The notes beneath the pieces are model-generated. The model saw only the letters and a program-made list of their open reading frames with translations, was not told the DNA's origin and made no database searches. The position numbers were made by a program, and so were the translations under genes. Of a DNA stretch of 64,000 nt, positions 24,756-34,400 are shown one piece after another. This DNA is from Ectocarpus siliculosus (Eukaryota; Sar; Phaeophyceae; Ectocarpales; Ectocarpaceae), in the NCBI GenBank assembly GCA_000310025.1, contig FN649731.1, positions 1,242,893-1,306,892 on the forward strand, written 5' to 3'. Position 1 is the stretch's first letter. Each line of letters opens with the position of its first letter.

Positions 24756-27700
24756 ACTCGTTGCCGCTCAACTGCTGAATGCCCGAGGGAAGAATAATAG
24801 TCGGCGTCGGATCCGCCAGAACCATTGCCGCTCGGCTCGACCGCGCGGCGGGCGGTGTATTGGTCTAGCCTCGGAACGGGGGCCATCGCGTACCCCAGTG
24901 CGGCCTCCAGCGGTATTTCGCGGCCGTAGAGGCTGTGCACGTGAGCGTTGCCCTTCTGCTGCTGCTCATGTGTCAGCGGTTTGCTTGGGTCGACAGCTGT
25001 GGCGGGATCGGCGGTGCGAGGGGTCACGCCGCGATGATCAGTGGACGTTGTGGGTCCAACACTGTCGATTCCCAAGCGCGATCCGCTCTCGCCTTGGGCG
25101 CTGCTCAGCAGAGAAGAATACCCGCTGTCGCTACGGTAACTGCTGAAGCTGCCGTCGCCGTCGAAGAAGGGACTGGTGCCATCGCCGCTGGTCGCACCGA
25201 CATCGTCACAACCTCCTAAGCCGGAACCGAGATGCACAGGGCCCGCGTTGTCGATCAGCTCCACAGCCGCGATAAAGGCCGCAGTTGACCTGCGCTCGGA
25301 CTCGCTGGCATCGCCCGCGACGTACCCGTTGTCGTCGTCGTCGTTGCCCTCGTCGCCGTCATCGTCGCCGTGGTTAGTGCTGGCGGTCGGGTCGAGGAAA
25401 GACAAGGTGGCAGCGGGGCTCCGCACCGGGCTCGGCCATCCCCCCCCCCCTCCTTCGGTCGTCGTCGAACGCTCGTGTTCCCGCTTCTGCTCCTTGCGCT
25501 GGCTCAGGTACTGGCGGTGGTGCTGCTTTGACGGTTTCGTCTGAAGGGCTTCGCCGACGCTGCTATAAATGCGCCGGCGACGGTGTTTGGGCGTAGCCTC
25601 CGTGGCGGCACGGCTGGTGTCACCAGATGCACGCCGGCAATGGCCCTGCGTCGCCGCCTCTCCTGTTTCCGATTTTGGCGTCGGTGTCGGTGGTGCCGCT
25701 AGCACCGTGCCCGTCGGCGGGCGGCGACGATGGCCCAACCTTGGCAACATATTTGCGCTCGAAGGGTGGCGCTGTTTCTTGTGCCCCGAACCGCCAGGAG
25801 CTCCCACATCACCTCCCACGTGTCCCGCCTTCCCGCTCCCCGCCCTCTCGGGCGGGCGCGGTTCACGCAGAGCTCCCGTCGACACGCCCGCAAGACCGTC
25901 CCGTCGTCCGGAGCCGAGCAACGCGGAGGCTGATGCAGCCTGCTGGGCTGCCCTTCTGTCCATGAGCCCCGGCCACCCGTCGGAGTTTGCGAGTAGCTTG
26001 GCCGCCAGGCGCTCCTCTAGAGCCTTCAGCTCGTGAGCGACTGCGTCCATGGACGCCGGGTTGGAGTCTTGGGCCCTGCGGTAGAGCCTCTTCCCCATGC
26101 CCTTGCTTCCGTGGAGCTTCTTGGTGACTTGAACGCGGCAAAACGATTCCAATCGAGCGAGCGGAAGAACATTTGAGCGCGGCCGCGTGTGTTGGAAAAA
26201 TACCTACCAAGTATTGTATACACTGCAAAGAATTTGGGTGTCGAGCCACTCATCACGTTCGTTCTCGGTACGCAACCGCACCTACTGTAGGACATATATA
26301 TGTAAGACACTACACCTCCTTCACCGATTGTTAAAGTTTGAGTACTCCACGGGCGAAAAGGATGCGGTATAACACAAACGACACATTGTTCGGAAAGTCA
26401 TCGACCGGCCGGTTCCAACGCTTTTGCCACTTTTTCGACGCCCCCCGCTCTTCGTTGCTGCGGAGTACATAGCCGAGCTTTGAAAATGGGAGGTGGTCAA
26501 AAGCACTTTCTCCTAGCCGCTCTTTGAACATTGGGGGTGTGGTACACCATTTGCCACCTACGGTACTTCTTGGAAAGCTCGAGCGAGTGCAGGTTACACA
26601 TGATGACCAATGCCGTATAACTCGCCCACACGGAGTTTCTCCGCTTACTTCGTTTCAACAACAATAATCGTAAAAAGGCGTGGGGCACTCTGCCCCCCCG
26701 TCGCTATGCTCGCGACACGTGGGGTCAAAAGTGCGCCCTTTGGACGACAGCAGCAGTCCTCTGCCACCAGCAGAGAGAGGATCCCGCAAAAGCTTCGCTT
26801 CTGATGCGAGAAGGATCTAGCGGCCCATTTTAAATGGGCCGCTGGATGGACTACGGTGGGCCTACTAATAATATCAAATAATTTCGACCGAAAACGCCTG
26901 CTGAGTGAGGTGCAACTCTGAAAACGAACAAGTACAACACTGGTCTCATGGGATCCTCGCTGGCCGTTAACTCGCGTTGCTTCGTCCCGAAGGATTCCGC
27001 AAGCACTCAAGACGAACGGAGAGTAACGACTGAAAATAGGTGAAAACAACAAAATAACAGGTTCGACTGGAACCGACCACAGCATACAAGTACATATTAT
27101 CACGACGCTCTCAGCCCCGGGCTGTGGGCGCTTGCTTCTCGCCTGTATGTACGTTCCTCACGGACCTTCTGGGCGCGTGTACAAATAGACGAGGTCGTAC
27201 ATTTGTAAGGTTTGTGTAATTTTTGCAGCAGTACACGGCCATAGCACAGCACAGCAGCAGTAAAGACCCGGATCTTGCGATCCTTGAACGCCAAAGTCGT
27301 ATCCTACACTGCGCTGCTAAGTGTGCGTAAAAAAAAGACTATTCAACTCTCTGTCCTGTGGGAAGGCAAAAGAACAAAGCAGGAGCCAGCGCCGCTACAC
27401 ACCACAACTCTGGTCCATATAGGTGCCAACGATGAATTAACTGCTCGTAACACCAACACTTGCTACACACCCCTCATGGGCTGGCAGTGCAGTCGTGACG
27501 CCAGGAAGGCTCGCAGAGTGGTGCCATCCTCTACCTCGGCCAGCATCCCGGAGCTGAACGCATTGATGCACGCGCGGGCAAAATCCTCTTCCTCCACCTG
27601 TGGTATTGCGCGGTGTCACACACGATGTTTGCAAGAGAAAGGAAAAGCGAGGGGCAACCGCCACGGAGGGGGGGAGGCGAAGGCCAAGAGATGGTGGTGG

Positions 27701-28186
27701 TCGAGGGGTTGAAACTTGGCTCCGATCGAACATTCTACTTTTTCAGACTATGCATATTACTGCTTTGTATGCCGCATGCGCGTCTGATCCAATTCGCCCT
27801 CACAGACCCCCATTTTGCCGTTGTTGAAGCCAGGATAACGGGCAGAAACTCGTCCCTTCGGGACGAAGCAACGCGAGTTAACGGCCAGCGAGGATCCCAT
27901 GAGACCAGTGTTGCTACCCCAGACGGCAGCAGCAGCCCAGTGTCCAGACACGGCAGTTGCAGGGGGGGATATGTACATATGCTTAGAACGACCACCATAA
28001 TACGGACGGTGTAACCTTTCGCTACTCTCATTTGTTCTTGTTGAATCTCGGGCAGCGACAAAATTGCACCAGGCGGTGCACAAGCTCTAATGGGCCGGTA
28101 GGATATCGCCGCCAGGAAGCTATTATCGTACAACCCACACTCACGATCCACCGGCCGCGGCGCTTGGGTTCTTGCTCGCTTTCCAT
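24437..28186 (-). CDS. Conserved RGRW...GTTLR...PMR module protein with low-complexity tail, function unknown
   Basis: Three exons: 28186-28145, 27597-27471, 26127-24437. They give 1860 nt, 619 aa, with phases 0 and 1 matching. Donors are ATC|GTGAGT and GGG|GTGTGT. The N-terminus spells MESEQEPKRRGRWI, VEEEDFARACINAFSSG, GTTLRAFLASRLHCQPMR and VTKKLHGSKGMGKRLYRR. I recall this compact RGRW-EE-GTTLR-PMR-KK-GK(R/Q) pattern from many stramenopile and some plant proteins of unknown function; its Trp/Glu start resembles a SANT-like fold, which is inference. It is rebuilt only when all three exons are joined, which supports the model. After residue 75 comes a helix (MDAVAHELKALEERLAAKLL), then about 520 residues of Ser/Gly/Arg-rich disorder with an acidic patch and a tract of about 19 Gln (24702-24754). 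It may be a nuclear regulator; evidence is weak. A 59-bp inverted repeat flanks exon 2. Confidence 0.8.
26819..26843. repeat. 25-bp perfect hairpin palindrome
   Basis: AGCGGCCCATTT / AAATGGGCCGCT arms of 12 bases flank one central T. It lies in intron 2 of the RGRW-module gene, about 90 bases outside the left 59-bp inverted repeat. Confidence 0.9.
26935..26993 (+). repeat. 59-bp perfect inverted repeat, left arm
   Basis: This begins CAACACTGGTCTCATGGGAT and ends TTCGTCCCGAAGG. It is identical to the reverse complement of 27855-27913. The two arms enclose 979 bases that include exon 2 of the RGRW-module gene. Confidence 0.95.
27855..27913 (-). repeat. 59-bp perfect inverted repeat, right arm
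   Basis: This is the reverse complement of 26935-26993 with no mismatch. It lies in intron 1 of the RGRW-module gene. Next to it the sequence CGTCCCTTCGGGACG (27851-27865) is itself palindromic. Perfect identity means recent duplication, gene conversion, or a young element. Confidence 0.95.
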
Positions 28187-29181
28187 GGCGCTGCAACGGA
28201 ATGTCCCCTTGGCGCCAAGAGGGCGGGGGCAGCGGGGGCTTGTGTGATGGTTGCTGCGCCTTGCAGGGGGGGGAGAACATCTCTGCACGGAGAAAGAAAA
28301 CAAAGAACATTCGTTCTATCGGGTTTGTTACGTAAACAGATGAACAGATGAACCGCGTCAGCTGCAGCAAGTTGTCCAAGAGAAAAAGACCCCGACCAGA
28401 GTGCCATGCAAGCACAAGAACAAACGTGTGATCAACAGCCGCATTATGATCAGGGATCCACTTAGATCCCACGAGGTCGGATATAAAAATGTACCGGGGA
28501 CTCTCTACTGCGGAGATATACAGTGGATACAGAGATGCGGTGGGAAAAATAATTTTTAGCATGATTTCTGGTCGATCCGAAAAGCCCGGCGTGTCTCAAC
28601 GACACAGGGGCCATTCGATTGCCAGTTCAAAACGTCGTTGAACATCTCGTCAGACTCATATGAGCCCCGTGTATCCGGCAGGTTTCTCCCCCTACTCACT
28701 GCCAGGACCGTCATCACGCCCCCTTCGACTACTGTGGCACGTAGTGTCTCCGATCCGGACAGTATTTCTGTGATTGTATAGTAGTGTAGCCTTAAAAACT
28801 TTTTGGGGACCTCCAACCATTATTTAGTCTACGTCTCCAACCTCGCCAGTAAAAACACCTCAGAACTCAGAACCAGGAACGCCGGCCGTTGGGAGGCTCA
28901 CACGCGTACGTACCCAAGTACGGCGGTAGTGACGGCCATTTGGTCAGTATAGTGACTGTAAAGACTGTTCTTCGCTAGGATCGCCGCTTGTTGTTGTTCA
29001 CCCTCGGTAGTATACCTCGGTCGGTCACAGCTGAGTCTATTGTATTGTATTGTAGCATGTATGGTTCAACAACATACAGACAATGAATGGGTGTTACAGC
29101 GCGGTCCGAAGATCTCAAGATCTCAAGATCTCAGGATCTCAGGCCAACTCTTATGCAAGAAGGAAAGCAATGTCTATACTC

Positions 29182-29506
29182 TTTTTTATTTTTTGTCTTC
29201 ACTTCAAACACTACAAATCAGCGCTCACAGCACTAATAGCGCCGTTTACTCCAACCCGTGGTCACACAGAAGAGCCCCTCTCTGCCCTCCCCTCCTGCGG
29301 TGGTACTTTGCCTTCGATTTTTAATGCGAGAAGAGCACAGCACTCTCTTCCCTCTGTGTAGACACAAACTAGCGCTATTCGCTAGGTAGGCCAGAAGCGG
29401 AAGCGAGAGAAAAACTCAGTTTGCAAGAAAAGCTCGCTTACGCCGGATTCGAACCCCTGACCTGACCTCTAGAAGGTTTCGAGGATACCAACTAGACCAC
29501 CGGGGC
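29182..29506 (-). mobile_element. tRNA-derived SINE, copy 1
   Basis: On the minus strand it starts GCCCCGGTGGTCTAGTTGGT (A box TGGTCTAGTTGG) and carries a perfect B box, GGTTCGAATCC. A unique body of about 240 bases follows, and it ends in an A tail (TTTTTTATTTTTT on the plus strand). The head cannot fold as a working tRNA: the 3' acceptor strand (GGCGTAAGC) no longer pairs with GCCCCGG. It is about 90% similar to the copy at 35563-35867, with small insertions. No clear target-site duplication is visible. Confidence 0.85.
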
Positions 29507-30286
29507 TGGAATCAGCAGATTGAAAATCCGAAAATCGAAAATCCCCAGGCCAACAGCCACCAGTGATATTTGCAACCTGTTATTAGTGAATCTTCGTATC
29601 TACGCGGTTTCACGCCCTCTGATTGGTCCGGCGTTGGTTCCTAGCCTTGACCCTCTCCAGCGCCCTCTCGCCGTTCCGCATTGAAATTCCGAGAAAACCA
29701 GTTCGCGGCCGCTAGGCCGTGCTTTGGCCGTGGGTGAGGGTTAGGGTAGATGTGGGGTGAGGAACCTAGCCTTGCAAAGTGCAACAACATCGGATAGACC
29801 TAAAGAGTCACTAACAAAGTGTAAATAGACAGTAATTGAGTCACTAACAGAGTGTAAATAGACCTCCCAACAGCAGAGAGCAGCCAGCCGCGATTCTCGA
29901 GATCATTCAACCCTTTTTTTTACTCATCAGCGTGTGTACAGGTTGTTGTTGTCGTTTTTGTTGTCTTCAAATATGAAAAACCGTTCTGCTCTCTCTTGCC
30001 CGGTACCTTCTTCTGTCCGTACTAGTCTTACACTTGACGGGGTCGATTGGTCACAGGCTAACTTTCCCAAAAAGGGTATAAGACAATAAAATGGACCCGA
30101 AGGGTCCGCAAGCCAATGAAAAGACCTGCACAAATATAATTAAGCATCGACCTGATGCTGCTGTAGGACGGAACAGGCGAAAACAGAAAAGCACCTCTGC
30201 TTGGACTCAAACAGATCAACACTAACTGACGGTGGTTGTTTACGAACCACCACACGAGACAGATAGCACGAGCGACCACCGCCGCA

Positions 30287-30312
30287 GTATCGGCAGGGAT
30301 CCCTGCCGATAC
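30287..30312. repeat. 26-bp perfect palindrome
   Basis: GTATCGGCAGGGA / TCCCTGCCGATAC is perfectly self-complementary with no loop. It lies 1.1 kb downstream of the DXO stop codon. No role is evident. Confidence 0.95.
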
Positions 30313-31448
30313 GATACACAAACAAGCTGCTCATCCGCTGTCGAAAGTCGAAACATAGTCTACAACGGTTGGTTGCGGTGCAAACAACGTGCAATTGGTG
30401 CCACGCGCAACGAAGTCCCCAAACAAATCCAAACCCCAGGCACAAACCTCGGCTTTGTGACAGGGAGAGAGAGAGAGCAGACAAAGATCGTTGGCAGGGA
30501 TGGTGCAATCACACGACCTGGGATTTTTTCTCACATGAGTTTCAGAGGAGGATTCCCTAAACAACGCGGAAAACGATTTGGTATTTGGTGCGCATTGTTA
30601 TTTACTGAAACTTCACGGTCGGTGAAGTAACGGCTGAACCACCCCTTCCTTCTCGCGACCAAAATCAAGGGAAGCACCGAAAAGAAGGAAAACGAGAAGG
30701 CAAAAAACTCTGTGTGGCCTTCTTTCCTCCTGTCTGTGTGACCCTTGCTGGTGCATCCAGAAACAATCAATACCGAAGGTGTATTAGGGGAGATGGCACC
30801 CCCCACCCCAAAAAATCGCAACGCACGCAGACGAGCCTGCCTGCCAGCAGTGTTCTTGTCTTTTCTAAAATAATAAATAGTCAGTTTCTCCTCTTTCGTC
30901 GTCTGCAGATGGCATTCCTACGCGCAATGCCGCCGGATTTTGTTCCAGCCTGACGCCCTCTCTATGTCACCACCACAACAACGTCTCGCACACGGACTCT
31001 TGCGCTACAACCGCCACAAACAACGCGCATGCCTGAGCGGGGTGGCGTACGGATTCCAGGGGCGCCGGTGCCCCTATCGGCGGATACATGTGCGCCATGC
31101 ACCACTTGACCGGAATACCGTTCGACACTATCGTCGGACACACCCAGCGTAGCCGAACCTTGGAACACAATATCATCAACGGCCCGCTCTCGACTAAATT
31201 ACCCACCACATGCGCCAAGACGCGTAAGCAAGGCTACACGGGAACCGGGTGTAAGCAGTTGTCCCCATCGAACCATCCCAACGGAGACCAACAACTTGAC
31301 TTGCCCCGCGGCCCCGGGCACTCCCTCAAACATACATGCAGACTCGGCGAAATCGCGCGGCACGTCATGAAACGCGCCATATTGTCTGCGACATATGCGG
31401 TAAACACGGAAGACAGCAGTCGAGGTGGGCACCTGCGACAAAACTGTT

Positions 31449-34400
31449 TTACGCGTAACCCGCCCCAACGCCGCCGCCAGGCGGTGCTCCGGGGACAGCG
31501 CCGGCGCCGGCGCCGGCGGTGGCGGCGGAAACACCGCCAGCAGCCATCGGCTGCGGGGCCAGCTGCTCTAGGGTAAGGTGGTCGAAGGGCTCGAGGTACT
31601 TGAAGCTGTAGCGCAAGCCCTCGTCCACGTTGTCCTTGAGGAACGACAAGCACCGGTCGGCGAAGTTCAGGCACACGTCCTTGTCCCAGTGCTTAAGCCG
31701 CGAGCGAACAAAGAACAAACACACACACACACACACACAACAAGCAGAGTGGCAAGTTTGGAAGCATATGTCGGGATGCATGTAGACATAGACGAGAGGG
31801 CAAGGGGGGGGGGCAGGAAGATACATACATTTGTGAGCGTGTGCTTTTGTCGAAAACGGGGAGCGCACAAGTACAAGAAGGGTCGAAAGGGCGGTCTGAT
31901 CTCTGCGCTAGTAGGAATTCCAAGTTCCGTTGCGCTCAACCTATTGGTTGTCAGAAAAGGTTCTTTGATACTTCGTCGAGCGTTTGTGTGTGTCTGTTGA
32001 CGAAATACAGCAAGTGAACAAAAAGCGAAAACGAGCAGGCGGCACATCCCGTCAGCGTGGTCGCATCACGCGGTACGAAGAACGGATGCGGGCAGTTGGT
32101 CGCGTTATTGGGCTCCTCTTGCCACTGCCCCACTCCACCTTCGCCCCCCCCCCTACCCCCCCCCCCTCCTTTCTTGTCCTCTCATCGACTGGCACAAGAA
32201 AAGTACACTACATGTACCATTGCCCCCCGAACACACATCTTTCTGCCGCTGCTGCTGTGTCGAGTTTCAGGTTGACACGGATACCTCGCTTCCCGGCACT
32301 CTGAAAAACGAGAGTTTTCGACCCCAGGCCTGAGCGCTAGTGTTAGCTCTCCTATCGTCCTCACCTTGTTCTTGTCGACAGATTCCACCAGTCCGTCGGT
32401 GGTCCAAGACTTGACGTCCCGAACTATACCTGCAGCGTTGTATGCGGGAACGGGAATGCGGGACACATATGCTTACGTTTCGAAATATGTACCAAAAACA
32501 AATGATAATAGCACGTATGCACACTTTCCACGTGAAGATTTAGCACGCACACCACACTAAAGAGGAGATCAAAACCGAGCCAAGCAAAGTAGGACAACGG
32601 TGGGATATACTCCTATCGACTGGTAGGACGTGGTGATACTTATATCGATGGTCACGGTGGTGGGGCGCTGGACGACGGACATGACTCACAGAATAAACAA
32701 CCGATGCGACAAACAAGGACAGCCAGTGTCAATGATCCCGACAGCCGTCGGTACATCGTCGCCCGGTCACATGGTGGAAAATGACAAGTATTAGGCATAC
32801 AAACTGTGGCAATACGTTCTCGCGTCTACCGGTTGCCTCTCATCCAGAAAACAAGACCAACATTAAACAACCAACACCAACACGCGTGCGCCGGCCTGTT
32901 GATACAACAGAAGACAATGCCAGGCGAGAAGACTCCTTTTAGCCCCCCTCTATGCACCTACCAACCCCCCCATTCCCTTTCCATCGCTGTTCTTAGTGGT
33001 CATCGCTGTTCTTAGGGGTCATCGCTGTTCTTAGGGGTCATCGCTGTTCTTAGCGGTCATCGCTGTTCTTAGCGGTCATCGCTGTTCTTAGCGGTCATCG
33101 CTGGTTCTAGCGGTCGCTCACCGTGATCGTCTCTGTACCCGAGAACGATGTCCCGCACGCCTGCCAAGTAGCACTGCGCCCAGTACTTGAGGGTCTTGTG
33201 CTTCTTGAAGATCTGCTCGTCCTGTCGGGAGGTAGGTGTAGGGAGGAGGGCGCGGTTCGTGGCCGGCAGTCGCGTCAAGAGTGTGAGCGAACCAAGAGCG
33301 TTCAGGCAGAGACGCAGGCGGGCCGCAATACTTCTATTAATAGATCAAACCCAGCGAATCAACATGAAAAAGGACGGAGGGGGTATCGATCACGAGAAGA
33401 ATTCTTCGTATGTAGTGTGACAACATCGAGGGTACTGTAACCAACACGCTCACGGCCTCTCCTGCTCCCACTTGCAAATGAACACAACGCAAAACCACGC
33501 CTCGGCACACCTTGGAGTCTCTGATGAGTCTCGTGGTCTTGATCTCGACGAACCTTCCGGGGTCACCGGGCCTGCACGCGTCGATCTCCGCACCTGAAAA
33601 ATACACACACACACACATACGACTATTTCGGAAACGAAAAGGGGCTTCAGCGCAAGAGATTATCTTGTCCTCGGCAAACCCGGGGGCGGAGGAGAAGGGC
33701 AGTAGTGCGCTATATTGTAAACGTCCGTTAATTTGCTGACTTTTCTGGCAGAAAAAAGAAGGAAAAACAAGCCTCACCACAAAACAACACAGAAAAGATG
33801 AAGCGGCACTTAGCAACAGGTACATACCCGCTCAAGCTCGGCCCATCTCGACATCACATACCATCTATGGCAAGCTTTTCGTAAAATAAAGGCGCAAAAA
33901 AAAAAAAAAATCGCGTTGTACAACCATAAAAACGTACACGTGCACACATATACAACCTCCCAAAAAAGCATCGCTCAAATGCGGCCGTTCCAACACGCGA
34001 GCGCAGCGCAATGCGAACCAACCACCGCTGAACGTCGAAGCCCCCCCGCGCGCCCCTCTCCCCGTGTTCTCTCCTACACAGAAAAAATACACACGCGAAA
34101 AAAAAAAAAACACACACACACACACAAGACACCTCAAAAACGGTGTAGGCATGCTTTCCATGACCGTCCACATGCCGCTTCCTGTCGCTTGTCCTGATCC
34201 CTTCTTTCACTTGCCGTAGGCAACGCTATCCCCCTTTCTAGATAAAACCATCCCCACACCCATTCGGAGGCTCTCTTTCCCTTTCCGTCTCTCACCCATC
34301 AAGAGATTGTGGCTGCCCAGCCTCGACCGATACAGCCCGCAATAGCTCGGCCGGGGGAGATCGCCTGGCCCCCTCTGCAGCTCGTCGAGCCTGGCCCCCT

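Larger units (their letters stand above)
28187..31448. other. Intergenic region with one SINE, no gene supported
   Basis: This lies between the start of the RGRW-module gene and the stop of the DXO gene, both on the minus strand. It holds a tRNA-derived SINE (29182-29506), a 26-bp palindrome (30287-30312) and a TATAAAA box on the plus strand near 28479-28486 without a recognisable downstream gene. A short direct repeat (AGAGTCACTAAC.AAGTGTAA) occurs near 29805-29865. The DXO 3' UTR and the RGRW-module promoter must be here. Confidence 0.6.

Noticed and set aside
27735-28562. Open frame of 275 codons on the minus strand
   Set aside because: It overlaps exon 1 of the RGRW-module gene in another frame and runs through an inverted repeat arm; no motif.
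29435-29506. Possible tRNA gene (also 35800-35867)
   Set aside because: The A and B boxes are present, but the acceptor and anticodon stems do not pair and the sequence continues into a shared A-tailed body, so these are SINE heads.
33000-33115. CRISPR-like regular repeat
   Set aside because: Units of 19 bp are directly adjacent with no spacers, in a eukaryotic intron; it is a minisatellite.
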